From assembly GCF_000503895.1 (NCBI RefSeq), contig NC_022997.1, forward strand, positions 2,483,821 through 2,547,820: a DNA stretch of 64,000 nt. The letters are read 5' to 3'. Numbering within the stretch: position 1 is the first letter of the stretch; each line of letters begins with the position of its first letter. Below, one piece after another: positions 50,253 to 60,594 of this stretch. The translations under genes were made by a program, and so were the position numbers. This DNA comes from Hyphomicrobium nitrativorans NL23. GTDB taxonomy: Bacteria > Pseudomonadota > Alphaproteobacteria > Rhizobiales > Hyphomicrobiaceae. The notes beneath the pieces are model-generated. The model ran no database searches. It saw only the letters and a program-made list of their open reading frames with translations, and was not told where the DNA came from.

Positions 50253-52850
50253 CTATTTTCCGAGCTGTTCCTTCACCTTAGCGGCGAGCTGGGGCAGGGA
50301 GAACGGCTTCGGCAGGAAGGCGAATTGCTCGTTTTTGTCGAGGCTGGTCTCGAAGGCTTCGTGCGGGTAGCCCGAAACGAAGATGATCTTGAGCGACGGG
50401 TTCTTTTTGCGCAGCTCCTTCAGGAGCGTAGGCCCGTCCATCTCCGGCATCACCACGTCGGACACGACGATGTCTACGTTGCCGCCGACCTCCTCCATCA
50501 CTTCGAGGGCTTCGACGCCGGTGGAGGCTTCGAGCACCTCGTAGCCCTGGCGCTTGAGCGCACGGACGGCGAACGAGCGCACGACGTCTTCGTCCTCGAC
50601 GAGAAGCACCCGGCCCGATCCGGTGAGATCCTGAGGGGGCCCGCGCCGCTGCGTCTTCTGGGCTGCGAGTTCTTCCTCGTTGTCGGGCAGGTAGCGGGGC
50701 AGGTAGACGCGGAACGTCGTCCCCACTCCAACGGTGCTCGCGGGGTAGATGTAACCGCCGGACTGCTTGACGATGCCGTAGACGGTGGCGAGGCCGAGGC
50801 CGGTGCCCTTCCCCACGCCCTTTGTGGTGAAGAACGGCTCGAAGATCTTGGCCATCACCTCGGGCGGAATGCCCGAGCCGGTATCCGAGATCTCGACCAT
50901 CACGTACTCGCCAAGCGGCATGCCTTCGTGCGCGAGCTTGCGGCTTTCGCGCTCCGTGACGTTGCTCGTCGCGATGGTGAGCGTGCCACCGTCCGGCATC
51001 GCGTCCCTGGCGTTGTTCGCAAGATTGAGGATCACATGCTCAAGCTGCGTCCGATCGGTCTTCACGTACCAGAGGTCACGTGCCGTCGGCATCTGCAGGT
51101 CGACTTTCTCGCCAAGCTTGATCTTGATCAGCGGCTTCCAGTCGGCAAGGGCTTCCTGCAGTTGCAGCGCCTCGGCTTGCAGCGTCTGACGGCGCGAGAA
51201 GGCGAGCAGGTTGGCCACGAGCCCCGCCGCGCGCGTCGCGCTCGAACGGATGTTCATGATGTCCTTGTGCGCAGGATCGTTCGGCCGGTGCGTCTGGAGC
51301 AGAAGATCCGAGAAGCCGATGATGGCCGTCAGCACGTTGTTGAAGTCATGGGCGATGCCGCCCGCCAGCTTGCCCACCGCCTCCATCTTCGACGACTGCG
51401 CGAAGCGGGCTTCGAGCGCTTTCTGCTCGGTGGCGTCGATGACGTAGACGATGGCCGCTTCGCGTGCATCGCGCGCTTGCGTAAGGGGCGCGAGGTAGAG
51501 GCGGCAGGAGAACTTGCCTTCGGGCCCCACGGTGATGTCGAGCGGGGTCAGGCTCGGCGTGCCGGCCAGCACCTGCTTGATGGCGGCCGAGACCGAGGTC
51601 GACGTGTCGGCGTCCGCGGTGCGGCAGAGCACGTCCGCCGCCATCTCACCGATCGCCGTCTGACCGTCCGGAATCATGCGGGCGAAGGCTGCGTTCGTGC
51701 TCATGAGGCGGCCGTCGGGGCCGAGCGTCGCGATCCCGAACGGCGCCGACTGGAAGAAGCGGGCGAAGCGGATTTCCGCGGTGTCCGGTCCGCCGTTTTC
51801 GCTGCCGCCTTCGCGGCGGAAGGCTGCGATCATCAGACCGCCCTCGGCATCGCGGCGCGCGAAGAAGCGAAGCGGAACGGAGACGCCTTTCTCCAGCGCG
51901 ACATCGAGATCGACGCCGGCGCCATGCGTGTAAAATGCCGCGGCGGCGCTCGCGATCAGTTCGGCGTCGTCGGGCGGCATGATGTCGGTGAGCTTCAGAC
52001 CGCGCTGCGAGAGACCGACGGGATCGATGCCGAGCCAACGGAGCAGCGTGGCGTTGAGGCGGCGTACGGTGCCGCGCGCATCGACCTCCATGAGGCCGGC
52101 CGGTACGCTGTCGAGGCGTTCGAGGGTCGCTTCGAGGGTTTGGGCCGCGCTTATCTGACGGGCGCGCTCGGCAGTGACATCCGAAACGGTCCAGAGGACG
52201 AGCGGACCCAGCTCGCGCTCGTATCCCGGCACCGTACAGGGGCGATGGGCGACGTGCAGCAGACGCGGCGGCTGGCCGGGCGTTGCGATCTCGATTTCCT
52301 CGCGCCGCGATTCGCCACGCGATGCGGCACGCTCCAGGCGGAAATAAGCAGCCGCGGCGCGCGGATCGACACCGAGGAGCACTTCGAGCGCGTTGACCTC
52401 ATCCGCACCGTGGGCTCCGGCAAGCTCTGCAAGCGCGCGGTTGGCGTAGAGCGGACGCCCGTCGCGCCGCGTGACGAGAAGGCCGTCGTCGAGACCGTCG
52501 GCGAATGCGCGGATCATGTCGTTGTCGCGCACACGCTCACCGATGCGGATGTGGCCTGCCGCATAACCGAAGATCGCGAACAGGCCCGCCATCGCGAGCA
52601 CGGCCAGAAGCGTGAGCAAGAGAGGCTCGCCCGCGGGCGAAGCGACGAGGGCAAGCACCATCGCGCCTGCCGCCAGCGCAGCGGCGAGAATCGGAACGAT
52701 GCCAGGCTCGGATACGCCACCGTCGAGGGTTTGGGCGCGTGCCAGGCCGGCTTTGGATTGGCGGGGCTCGCTTTCGCTCATGAAGGCGAAAGCTATCTGA
52801 TTCTCGGCGCTCGCCGCGTCGGTTGCCTGCATGTGAACCCTGGTACTCAT
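50253..52850 (-). CDS. cckA: Cell-cycle hybrid histidine kinase CckA
   Basis: An 865-residue hybrid kinase. Two transmembrane helices lie near residues 50-95 ([38 protein letters not shown]), PAS domains follow, then HisKA with [12 protein letters not shown] (phospho-His about 501), HATPase motifs [17 protein letters not shown] and GTGLGLATV, and a C-terminal receiver with phospho-acceptor Asp about 798 ([11 protein letters not shown]). The order and the AHDFNN box match CckA, which feeds the ChpT-CtrA phosphorelay governing the cell cycle. Start ATG 52,850 is the longest; ATG 52,781 (MSESEP) is an alternative. It is divergent from the FliO-like gene. Confidence 0.93.
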   Translation of the reverse strand: MSTRVHMQATDAASAENQIAFAFMSESEPRQSKAGLARAQTLDGGVSEPGIVPILAAALAAGAMVLALVASPAGEPLLLTLLAVLAMAGLFAIFGYAAGHIRIGERVRDNDMIRAFADGLDDGLLVTRRDGRPLYANRALAELAGAHGADEVNALEVLLGVDPRAAAAYFRLERAASRGESRREEIEIATPGQPPRLLHVAHRPCTVPGYERELGPLVLWTVSDVTAERARQISAAQTLEATLERLDSVPAGLMEVDARGTVRRLNATLLRWLGIDPVGLSQRGLKLTDIMPPDDAELIASAAAAFYTHGAGVDLDVALEKGVSVPLRFFARRDAEGGLMIAAFRREGGSENGGPDTAEIRFARFFQSAPFGIATLGPDGRLMSTNAAFARMIPDGQTAIGEMAADVLCRTADADTSTSVSAAIKQVLAGTPSLTPLDITVGPEGKFSCRLYLAPLTQARDAREAAIVYVIDATEQKALEARFAQSSKMEAVGKLAGGIAHDFNNVLTAIIGFSDLLLQTHRPNDPAHKDIMNIRSSATRAAGLVANLLAFSRRQTLQAEALQLQEALADWKPLIKIKLGEKVDLQMPTARDLWYVKTDRTQLEHVILNLANNARDAMPDGGTLTIATSNVTERESRKLAHEGMPLGEYVMVEISDTGSGIPPEVMAKIFEPFFTTKGVGKGTGLGLATVYGIVKQSGGYIYPASTVGVGTTFRVYLPRYLPDNEEELAAQKTQRRGPPQDLTGSGRVLLVEDEDVVRSFAVRALKRQGYEVLEASTGVEALEVMEEVGGNVDIVVSDVVMPEMDGPTLLKELRKKNPSLKIIFVSGYPHEAFETSLDKNEQFAFLPKPFSLPQLAAKVKEQLGK

Positions 52851-53050
52851 ACGCTACACTACGCCCGTGTGGTGGTCCGGCGAGGCATCTGCCCAAGGGG
52901 GAAAAACCCTGTTGCCGAGCGGGCGCGGAAGGCCCGCGCCGTGGGATTCACACTTCGATCAATAGAGTTAAAATGCCATAAATTCCGCGCTATACGGGAC
53001 CCTGGCATTCTGCTTGAGAGGACGCACGGAAAAAACCGTGACGACTATTC

Positions 53051-53407
53051 ATGTTGGACGTTTTTGTTTATCTCGCGGTTGTGATGGCGCTCGCGGTTTT
53101 CATGATCGTCGGCGCGTTTTTGCTGCGGACATTTCTCGCTGGCGGAAGTCCGAAAGAGGCGGTCGGCCGGTTGTTCGCGCAGAAGCGGGAGCCCCGCGTC
53201 CATGTCGTGGAACAGTACAACGTCGACAACCGGCGGCGTCTCGTTCTCATCCGCCGCGACGATGTCGAGCATCTGATCATGACGGGCGGGCCCGTGGATG
53301 TCGTGATCGAAACCGGGATCGCCGCCCGCGCGGCCGTTCCTCAGGCGTCTCCTTCCGGGGAAGAGACCGCAGCGACGTACCCGTCGCACATTCCGTTACG
53401 CCCGTAA
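53051..53407 (+). CDS. fliO: FliO-like small membrane protein
   Basis: A 118-residue protein: one transmembrane helix (LAVVMALAVFMIVGAFLL), a basic linker, then a small cytoplasmic beta domain RVHVVEQYNVDNRRRLVLIRRDDVEHLIMTGGPVDVVIETGI. The RRRLVLIRRDDVEHLIMTGG block is the FliO signature; FliO assists FliP assembly of the flagellar export gate. In alphaproteobacteria a FliO-like gene commonly lies beside cckA, as here, away from other fli genes, so a role outside flagella is possible. Confidence 0.68.
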   Translation: MLDVFVYLAVVMALAVFMIVGAFLLRTFLAGGSPKEAVGRLFAQKREPRVHVVEQYNVDNRRRLVLIRRDDVEHLIMTGGPVDVVIETGIAARAAVPQASPSGEETAATYPSHIPLRP

Positions 53408-53494
53408 GGCGCACAGAGCCGACAACGGGATCTCATCGGGGCATACTGACCGGAAACCGGCTCGGGGCGACCGAGACGATCATGAGGACCATTG

Positions 53495-56152
53495 ATGTAT
53501 AGAGACCGGCTCCTGCTCCGCTCCGCCTTGGCCGTCCTGGGGGTCGCGGTTCTTTTCTCCGGCCTCGCCGTCAGCCTGGCCGAGAATCGCGCGCTTGCCC
53601 AGACGCTGCCCTCGCCGCTGCAACTGCCGGGAATGCCGAAGGCCCCTGCCGAGGCGCCTCCGAAAGAGGAGGCGCCCTCGCCCCCCATCGTCGCGGCCGA
53701 ACCCGCACCCGCACCCGTTCTCACGCCCGCCGAGCTGCAATCGCTCGAAGAGCTTCGCCAGCCCATGATGGAGCTCAAGGGCCTGCTCGAAACGCTCGAA
53801 GGATCGATCGAGCGCAACAAGGAGAACGATGGAGAGCTGGCGCGGCTCAGGGCCGAACTCGTCGATCTCGTGCAGACCTCTCAAGATCGTCTTGCGACGC
53901 TGAAGACGAAAACGGACACGGTGCGGCAGCTGTTCGAGAAGCTCAAGCCGGCCGCGGAAGTCGATGCCGCGCCGGAAACGGAGCAGGTGATCGCGGAGCG
54001 CGCCCGGCTCGGCGCGATGCTGGGCGAAATCGATGGCGCGAGAAAGACGGGCGAGCTGGTGCAGGTGCGCGCCCGCCAGCTTCAAACGGACGTACAGAAG
54101 CTCCGCCAGGATCTCTTCACGCAGGAAATCCTCAATCGCAGCCCCTCGCCCCTCAAGGCGAGCACGTGGGACAAGCTCGCCTACGATTCACCCGGCGCGT
54201 GGCGCCAGATCGCGGATGCGGCTTCGGGATGGCTGGCGGCTGCCTCCCAGCAGTGGTTCGCGGTCAGCGCGCTCCTCGTCGGCAGCTTCTTCTTCTATAT
54301 CGCGGTTGCGACCCTGGTTCGGCGCTTTGTCGGGTATCAACTCAATGCGCCGCGGATCGCTCCTCCCGGCTTCGTCGAGCAAGCGGCGACGGTGGGGTGG
54401 GTCGCGCCGCTGCTCGCCTTGCCGGGACTGGGCACAATCGGACTTCTGGCCGCCGGTCTCGATACGCTCGGGCTTCTTGCACTCGACGTGGGCGTGATCG
54501 CGCAGCAGGCTTTCGTCGTGCTCGCCGTGTTCGCCGCCGTGCGGGCGCTGACGCAGGCGGTCCTGCAACCGCAGCGGCCCGACTGGCGCCTCGTCGATAT
54601 CGCGACACCGGCCGCGCGGCGGCTCAACCGCATCGTTTCCGGCATTGCGTTCGTCTTCTCGATCGATCTCATCCTGCAAGACGTCATCCGCCGCCTCTAT
54701 CTCCCGTTGTCCGTCAATGCGATGGAAACGGTGTTCGTGAGCATCGCCATCGCGCTGTTGCTGCTCAAGCTCGTCAACACGCCCTTCGATTTTAAAATGG
54801 GTGACGCGGCAGCACCGACAGCCGAGGGGCAACCGCCCGCACCAGGATTGCAGACGAGCGCCGGAACGGCCGCCGAACCGGCCGCGCCCCATGTGCCGGT
54901 CTCGCCGCTGAGGCCCTATCTGATCAAGCTCCCAGCGCTCGCGGGCGCGACCCTGCTTCTCGTGGCTGCGTTGCTCGGCTACGTGGGGTTGGCTCGACTC
55001 ATCGCGACCCACGTCGTGGTCACGGGCGGCACCATCGCGGTGGTGCTCGTCATCCATCTGGCAATCCGCTCGCTGCTGGATGGCCCTCTCAAGACGTTGC
55101 TGGAGGACAGCTTCGGGCTCGATCCGCACCAGGCGGCGGCGCTGCGGCGCGTGGCGTCGGTCGTTCTCAACTCCGCGCTGGCGCTGGTGGCCCTCCCGCT
55201 CTTGCTCGTGACGTGGGGCTACACCACGCAGGAGGCGCTCTCCTGGCTCAGGGCGGCTGTCTTCGGTTTCGAAATCGGTGAAGTGCGGATTTCGCTCGCG
55301 CGCATCCTGTTTGCGGTCGGGCTGTTCCTCGCGCTCGTGTTCGCAACCCGTCTTGCGCAGAAATGGCTCGATACGGGCGTGCTCCGCTCGCAGCGGATCG
55401 ACCAGGGGATCGCGAATTCGATCCGCACCGCGGTGGGGTACATCGGCTTCATCCTCGCGGTGCTGGTGGCCGTGTCCTACGGCGGGCTCGACATCACGAA
55501 CTTCGCCATCGTCGCCGGTGCGCTCTCTGTCGGCATCGGCTTCGGCCTGCAATCGATCGTCAACAACTTCGTGTCGGGGCTCATTCTCCTGGTCGAACGG
55601 CCGATCAAGGTGGGCGACCGCGTGACGGTCAACAACCAGGATGGCTTCGTCCGGCGTATCTCCGTGCGCTCCACCGAGATCGAGACGTTCGACCGGGCAA
55701 GCCTGATCGTGCCGAATTCCGAGCTCATCACGGCGACGGTCACGAACTGGACGCACCGCAACTCTCTCGGGCGCGCGCTGGTCACCGTCAACGTGAGTTA
55801 CCAATCCGATCCCGAACAGGTGCGCGACGTCCTGCTCAAGGTGGCGTCCGAGTGTCCGCTGATCCTGCAGCACCCTCCGCCCTGGGTCGGGCTCGACAAC
55901 TTCGGGCCGAACGGACTCGAGTTCCTGTTGATCGCGGTGGTTGGCGACGTGACGGCGGTGGGCGGCGCGCGCTCGGATCTCCGGTTCCGAATTCTGAAGG
56001 CGTTCCGCGAAGAGGGGATCGAGATCGCGCTCGCACAGCACGATGTGCATCTGCGCGATCTCGACGTGGTGCGCGGTGCGCTCACTCGGCTGGCGGAAGA
56101 TCGCGCGCGGGAAAAAGGCGCCGTCGAGCCGGATCCGAAACCTGCCGGTTAA
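53495..56152 (+). CDS. Large MscS-family mechanosensitive channel (DUF3772-containing)
   Basis: An 885-residue protein with a signal peptide (ALAVLGVAVLFSGLAVSLA), a long periplasmic coiled-coil region (DUF3772-like), about ten transmembrane helices and a C-terminal MscS pore domain (GALSVGIGFGLQSIVNNFVSGL, PIKVGDRVTV, RRISVRSTEIETFDRASLIVPN split over two turns). It belongs to the MscK/YbiO-like large channels that release solutes after hypo-osmotic shock; the periplasmic domain may modulate gating. Start ATG 53,495 is preceded by an in-frame TTG. The gene stands alone and converges with the PuuB-like gene. Confidence 0.88.
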   Translation: MYRDRLLLRSALAVLGVAVLFSGLAVSLAENRALAQTLPSPLQLPGMPKAPAEAPPKEEAPSPPIVAAEPAPAPVLTPAELQSLEELRQPMMELKGLLETLEGSIERNKENDGELARLRAELVDLVQTSQDRLATLKTKTDTVRQLFEKLKPAAEVDAAPETEQVIAERARLGAMLGEIDGARKTGELVQVRARQLQTDVQKLRQDLFTQEILNRSPSPLKASTWDKLAYDSPGAWRQIADAASGWLAAASQQWFAVSALLVGSFFFYIAVATLVRRFVGYQLNAPRIAPPGFVEQAATVGWVAPLLALPGLGTIGLLAAGLDTLGLLALDVGVIAQQAFVVLAVFAAVRALTQAVLQPQRPDWRLVDIATPAARRLNRIVSGIAFVFSIDLILQDVIRRLYLPLSVNAMETVFVSIAIALLLLKLVNTPFDFKMGDAAAPTAEGQPPAPGLQTSAGTAAEPAAPHVPVSPLRPYLIKLPALAGATLLLVAALLGYVGLARLIATHVVVTGGTIAVVLVIHLAIRSLLDGPLKTLLEDSFGLDPHQAAALRRVASVVLNSALALVALPLLLVTWGYTTQEALSWLRAAVFGFEIGEVRISLARILFAVGLFLALVFATRLAQKWLDTGVLRSQRIDQGIANSIRTAVGYIGFILAVLVAVSYGGLDITNFAIVAGALSVGIGFGLQSIVNNFVSGLILLVERPIKVGDRVTVNNQDGFVRRISVRSTEIETFDRASLIVPNSELITATVTNWTHRNSLGRALVTVNVSYQSDPEQVRDVLLKVASECPLILQHPPPWVGLDNFGPNGLEFLLIAVVGDVTAVGGARSDLRFRILKAFREEGIEIALAQHDVHLRDLDVVRGALTRLAEDRAREKGAVEPDPKPAG

Positions 56153-56160
56153 GGCGCGCT

Positions 56161-57447
56161 CTATAAGATGTCGCGGAGCCGGTAATAGAGCATCCCGAGG
56201 GCGAGTAGCTGGCTTCCCAGGAATTGCCCGACCGGGAGCCGCACCTGGGGGATGCGCTCGAAGAGGTCGAGCCGCTCCATGGTGCCCGCGATGGCGTCCG
56301 CGACCACCTCGCCCGCGATGTGGGTCGTGTTGACGCCGTGCCCCGAGTAGCCTTGCATGTAGTAGACGTTCGGCTCCAGCCGCCCGATGGCGGGCGCGCG
56401 GCTCAAGACGATGTCGATCTTTCCGCCCCAGGCGAAATCGAGCGCCACGTCCTTAAGCTGCGGGAAGACTTCGACCATGCGGGGCTTCAGCGTCGCACGA
56501 ATGTCGTGCGGGTCGCGGTTGGAATAGTTGGCGCGGCCTCCGAATATGAGGCGGCGGTCGGCCGACAGGCGGAAGTAATCGAGCACGACGTTGCTGTCCG
56601 CTATGGCGAGGTCCTGCGGGATGATCTCGCGCGCCACGCGCTCGGCCAAAGGTTCGGTGGCGACGATGTAGCTGCCGGTCGGGAACACGAGACCCGACAG
56701 GGCGCCACGCTGCAACGCCGGATCGGCGAAGCCCGCAAGCACGACCGACGCGGCATCGACGCGGCCGTTGGCGGTTTCCGCGAAGGGCTTGGCGCCGCCG
56801 CCGAACGATATGACGGGCGAACCTTCGAAGATCTTCACGCCCTCAGCCGCCGCGGCACGGGCTTCACCCAGGCACAAGTTGAGCGGATGCAGATGGCCAC
56901 TCTTCCGGTCGATCATGGCGCCGTGATAGGCGCGCGAGCCGACGACGGCATCCATACTGGACGCTTCCACGATTTCGAGGTGATCGCCGTCTCCCGCTTC
57001 GACGCGCTCCTCCACATAAGAGCGCAGTCCGGCCATGTGGCGCGGACGGGCGGCGACTTCGGCCCAGCCGTATTTCAGATCGCAGGCGATGGCGTGTTTG
57101 GCGATGCGGGCTTCGACGATCTCATGGCCGAGATAGCGAATGTCCTTCAAAAGACGGCGGCCGTCATCGCCAAGGTGGCGCTCGACACAGTGTTCGCCGC
57201 TGATGCCGGCGATCATCTGCCCGCCGTTGCGGCCGGACGCGCCCCATCCGACGCGGTGCGCTTCCAGTACGACGACAGAGAAGCCCCGCTCGACGAGACT
57301 CAACGCGGTGGCGATGCCGGAGAAGCCTCCGCCGACGACGCAGACGTCTGCCGCGATCCGTCCTTCGAGTTGCGGATAGCGCGTATCGTCGTTCAAGGTG
57401 TGGGAATAATAGGAGCTAACGTGGGCGACTGACATTCGCTGAAACAT
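56161..57447 (-). CDS. puuB: FAD-dependent oxidoreductase, gamma-glutamylputrescine oxidase-like
   Basis: A 428-residue DAO-fold flavoprotein. The FAD-binding motif is VCVVGGGFSGIATALSLVERG and the RVGWGASGRNGGQM block matches PuuB/OrdL-type oxidases, which oxidise gamma-glutamylputrescine or related amines. The C-terminal MQGYSGHGVNTTHIAG is the family's conserved GYxGHG region. No other puu gene is nearby, so the substrate could be a different amine. The gene converges with the MscS gene. Confidence 0.84.
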   Translation of the reverse strand: MFQRMSVAHVSSYYSHTLNDDTRYPQLEGRIAADVCVVGGGFSGIATALSLVERGFSVVVLEAHRVGWGASGRNGGQMIAGISGEHCVERHLGDDGRRLLKDIRYLGHEIVEARIAKHAIACDLKYGWAEVAARPRHMAGLRSYVEERVEAGDGDHLEIVEASSMDAVVGSRAYHGAMIDRKSGHLHPLNLCLGEARAAAAEGVKIFEGSPVISFGGGAKPFAETANGRVDAASVVLAGFADPALQRGALSGLVFPTGSYIVATEPLAERVAREIIPQDLAIADSNVVLDYFRLSADRRLIFGGRANYSNRDPHDIRATLKPRMVEVFPQLKDVALDFAWGGKIDIVLSRAPAIGRLEPNVYYMQGYSGHGVNTTHIAGEVVADAIAGTMERLDLFERIPQVRLPVGQFLGSQLLALGMLYYRLRDIL

Positions 57448-57871
57448 AAAGCGTTTCTTGTCGGCGTGGAACAGCGGAGGCTGTCACACGGCTGTCGTGG
57501 AATCGCGTCACTCGCGTTGCATGCGCTTTCCCTCCAATACCGCCGGATTGTTTCGCTGGGCGATGCCTTATCCCCAATCCATCAACCGCCGCTCACACGG
57601 CCGTTCGTTACCGAGACCCTAACAAAAGCCTTGAGTCTCCAGGCCTCACGCACGCTTTCGTGGCACCGCGGCAACAGTTGCACTCTCGTCGATGCCGAAA
57701 AGGCATTGCTCGATTGTTGCGCAGGGGAGAATCGCAGACTTTCAGGGCCAGCGGCGGTTCCGAGGGAATCTTCGCGCCGTCAATATCGTAGAGCGCGGCC
57801 TAGTTTGCGTAAATCACCGAGTATCAGGGCGTCCGCCATCTCGATTACCAACGCAGATTGGGAGAAGGTCT
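57448..57871. other. Intergenic region before porin 2
   Basis: No supported gene in about 420 bases. It includes the porin 2 leader and its GGGAGAAGG ribosome-binding site, the same site as in porin 1. Confidence 0.45.
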
Positions 57872-59152
57872 ATGAATAAATTGAGCCTCAGCGCTCTGGC
57901 AGCCGCGGGCCTCCTGGCCGGCAGCCTCGCCACGAGTGCGAATGCAGCTGACCTTGGGGGCAACTGCTGCGCCGACCTTGAGGAGCGCGTCGCCGAACTC
58001 GAAGCGACCACCGCTCGCAAGGGCAATCGCAAAGTTTCGCTCACGGTTTCCGGCTGGGTCGGCCAGCAGATCACGTTCTGGGACGATGGTGGTGAGAGCA
58101 ATGCCTATGTCGGCGATCTCGGCCGCACGCTCTCGTCGCACGTGAAGTTTACCGGCCAGGCCACCATCGCGCCGGGCTGGAGCGCTGGTTACGTGCTTCA
58201 CATCGAAGCGTTCAACAACCAGAGCCTTGCTCTTAACCAGGCCTATAACGCTGCTCCGGGTTGGAACGGCTTTGACGCCCTCCAGAGCTACTGGTTCATC
58301 AAGAGCGATCATTGGGGCAAGGTCAGCGTCGGCCGCCAGTCGCAGGCGTCTGACAACACCGCGATCCTCGTCGACGGTTCGGGCTCGCTCGTTCCTGCCA
58401 ACTGGGTGGCGTTCGACGTTAACTCGTTCAACATGCGTAGCTCTGCTACGGGTCTCCTCATTGCGGGTAGCGCGTGGGGCGGAGCCGGCGCGTGCACCGG
58501 CGGCGGCGCCTGGGGCGACTGTAACGGCTTGACGCAGAACGTCGTCCGTTACGACACGCCGACGTTCGGTGGCTTCTCGGCCAGCGCTTCGTGGGGCGAG
58601 GACGACATGTGGGACGTCGCTCTCCGCTATGCGGGTGAGCATCACGGCTTCAAGTTCGCCGTCGCTGCTGCCTATAACGAGATCACCGGCAACGGCGACC
58701 CGAATACTTTCTTCGGCGCTTTCAATGCTCCGGAGACGCAGTACTTCCAGATCGGCGCTTACCTGCAGCACATCCCGACGGGTCTCTTCGTCTACGGTGC
58801 TTACGGTAACAACGAACTCGATTTCGCTAACGGTCTGACCTACGAGTCCGATACGTACTACATCAAGGCTGGCCTCCGTCGTAACCTGAACCCGCTCGGC
58901 GCCACCGTGTTCTACGGTGAATATCTGAACGTCTCGGGTGACAACGGTGCAGGTGCGCTTGGCGTCTTCGCTGCCGGCGCTGATGAAGACCTGGATGTTT
59001 GGGGTCTCGGCATTGTGCAGGAAATCGACGCGGCTGCCATGTCGCTCTGGGTCAGCTATCGTCACCTGTCGTACGACGGCAATGTCGCGACTGCGATTGG
59101 TGGTGTTGAAGACTTCCAGTACGTCAAGGCTGGTGCTCTCATCAACTTCTAA
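57872..59152 (+). CDS. Outer-membrane porin, alphaproteobacterial type (copy 2)
   Basis: A 426-residue porin close to copy 1: the same signal-peptide end (NAADLGG), the CCADLEERVAELEAT segment and the terminal KAGALINF. It differs in surface-loop regions, for example the insert after SFNMRSSATGLL and the extra GALGVFAAGADEDLD. I start at the ATG at 57,872 after GGGAGAAGG; the frame is open upstream but shows no porin sequence. It ends in a terminator nearly identical to that of copy 1. Function is as for copy 1, perhaps with a different pore size or expression. Confidence 0.92.
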   Translation: MNKLSLSALAAAGLLAGSLATSANAADLGGNCCADLEERVAELEATTARKGNRKVSLTVSGWVGQQITFWDDGGESNAYVGDLGRTLSSHVKFTGQATIAPGWSAGYVLHIEAFNNQSLALNQAYNAAPGWNGFDALQSYWFIKSDHWGKVSVGRQSQASDNTAILVDGSGSLVPANWVAFDVNSFNMRSSATGLLIAGSAWGGAGACTGGGAWGDCNGLTQNVVRYDTPTFGGFSASASWGEDDMWDVALRYAGEHHGFKFAVAAAYNEITGNGDPNTFFGAFNAPETQYFQIGAYLQHIPTGLFVYGAYGNNELDFANGLTYESDTYYIKAGLRRNLNPLGATVFYGEYLNVSGDNGAGALGVFAAGADEDLDVWGLGIVQEIDAAAMSLWVSYRHLSYDGNVATAIGGVEDFQYVKAGALINF

Positions 59153-59179
59153 TCGAAGTCGAGATCACGAACCAAACAG

Positions 59180-59213
59180 GAAGCCGCCCTTCGGGGCGGC
59201 TTCTTTGTTTTTG
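59180..59213 (+). terminator. Terminator of porin 2
   Basis: A 10-bp stem (GAAGCCGCCC, loop TTCG, complement at 59,194-59,203) followed by a T-rich tail. It duplicates the porin 1 terminator. Confidence 0.92.
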
Positions 59214-59263
59214 TTTCTCTTTCCGCGGCCCCGGCTTATATGCTTGGGCGAAGGAGAAGCCTC

Positions 59264-60439
59264 ATGTTCGCGACATTCTTCCGCGCGCTCAAGGATGCGC
59301 GCGTGCCCGTTACGCTCAAGGAATATCTGACGCTGCTCGAAGCGATGGACGCCGACGTCGCAGGCGGGCGCGTGGAGGATTTCTATTACCTGTCCCGCGC
59401 GGTGCTGGTGAAGGACGAGCGCTATCTCGACCGCTTCGACGGTGTGTTCGGGCACGTCTTCAAGGGCCTCGACCTGATGAGCGAGGCGGAGACCGCGGAG
59501 ATCCCCGAAGACTGGCTCAAGGCGCTGTCGCATCTCCATCTCACCGACGAAGAGAAGGCCGAGATCGAGGCGCTTGGCGGTTGGGACGAGATCATGGAGG
59601 CGCTGCGCAAGCGCCTCGAAGAGCAGAAGGAGCGCCACCAGGGCGGCAACAAGTGGATTGGCACGGGCGGGACTTCGCCGTTCGGCGCGTACGGCTACAA
59701 TCCGGCCGGGATCCGGATCGGACAAAAAGAGAGCCGCCACCGGCGCGCGATCAAAGTGTGGGACAAGCGCGAGTTTCGCGATCTTGTGGGCGACGTCGAG
59801 CTTGGCGTGCGCAACATCAAAGTGGCGTTGCGGCGGCTCAGGCGCTTCGCGCGCGAGGGCGCGGCCGAAGAACTCGATCTCGACCGCACCATCGAGGGCT
59901 CTGCGCGCAAAGGGTATCTCGATCTCGCGCTGCGCCCGGCCCGGCGAAATGCCGTCAAGGTGCTGATGTTTTTCGACGTCGGAGGCTCGATGGACTGGCA
60001 CGTGCAGACGGCCGAGGAGCTGTTCTCAGCCGCGCGCAGCGAGTTCAAGCATCTCGAATATTACTACTTCCACAACTGTCTCTACGAGAGCGTCTGGCGC
60101 AACAATGCGCGCCGCTGGAGCGAGACGATCCCCACGTGGCAGGTGCTCAATACGTACCCGTCCGATTACAAGGTGATCTTCGTGGGCGACGCGTCGATGA
60201 GCCCCTACGAGATCACGCACGTGGGTGGTGCCGTCGAGCACATGAACGAGGAAGCGGGCGGCACGTGGCTTCAGCGCGTCATGGCGACCTATCCGCAGAC
60301 CGTGTGGCTCAATCCGGTGCCGGAGCAGCATTGGGGCTACACGCCGTCCATCGGGCTCGTTCAGCGCCTGGTCGAGGGGCGGATGTTTCCGATGACGCTG
60401 GGAGGTCTGGACGACGCCATTCGGACCCTGATGCGTTAG
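59264..60439 (+). CDS. CoxE-like VWA-domain protein
   Basis: A 391-residue protein of the CoxE/VWA type. The N-terminal half is helical (FATFFRALKDARVPVTLKEYL, the family start); the C-terminal half is a VWA domain with the metal site written FFDVGGSMDWHV, where the usual DxSxS is DVGGS, and later FVGDASMSPYEIT. It is expected to partner a MoxR-type ATPase in maturing a metal enzyme or envelope complex; the candidate here is 57 kb away at 1,684-2,547. I start at the ATG at 59,264 with AAGGAG upstream; an ATG eight codons earlier is in frame. Confidence 0.85.
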   Translation: MFATFFRALKDARVPVTLKEYLTLLEAMDADVAGGRVEDFYYLSRAVLVKDERYLDRFDGVFGHVFKGLDLMSEAETAEIPEDWLKALSHLHLTDEEKAEIEALGGWDEIMEALRKRLEEQKERHQGGNKWIGTGGTSPFGAYGYNPAGIRIGQKESRHRRAIKVWDKREFRDLVGDVELGVRNIKVALRRLRRFAREGAAEELDLDRTIEGSARKGYLDLALRPARRNAVKVLMFFDVGGSMDWHVQTAEELFSAARSEFKHLEYYYFHNCLYESVWRNNARRWSETIPTWQVLNTYPSDYKVIFVGDASMSPYEITHVGGAVEHMNEEAGGTWLQRVMATYPQTVWLNPVPEQHWGYTPSIGLVQRLVEGRMFPMTLGGLDDAIRTLMR

Positions 60440-60472
60440 AGCGTGTTCATTTTAAACGAACTCGACACTGTC

Positions 60473-60594
60473 CCTCCCCCATCATGCCGGAGGCATGTCT
60501 CCGACATGACGTGGGGGAGGTTAGGAGGGGGGGATTCCAGACCGTCTGCTGTTGGGCCTCCCCCCACCCTAACCCTCCCCACCAGGGGGAGGGG
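60473..60594. repeat. Cluster of palindromic intergenic repeats
   Basis: In the 330-base gap between the VWA and lipoprotein genes, CCTCCCCCA (60,473-60,481) pairs with TGGGGGAGG (60,512-60,520) around two small hairpins (CATGCC/GGCATG and CATGTC/GACATG), and CCCTCCCC (60,573-60,580) pairs with GGGGAGGG (60,586-60,593). These look like dispersed alphaproteobacterial palindromic units. I see no gene in the gap. Confidence 0.65.

Noticed and set aside
50049-53084. Open frame of about 1,000 codons on the plus strand opposite cckA
   Set aside because: It is an antisense shadow of cckA in GC-rich DNA, with Arg/Asp/Glu/Val-heavy composition and no family features.
57692-57871. 60-codon N-terminal extension of porin 2
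   Set aside because: The ATG at 57,872 has a strong GGGAGAAGG site and begins the signal peptide; the extension has no porin-like sequence and is absent from copy 1.
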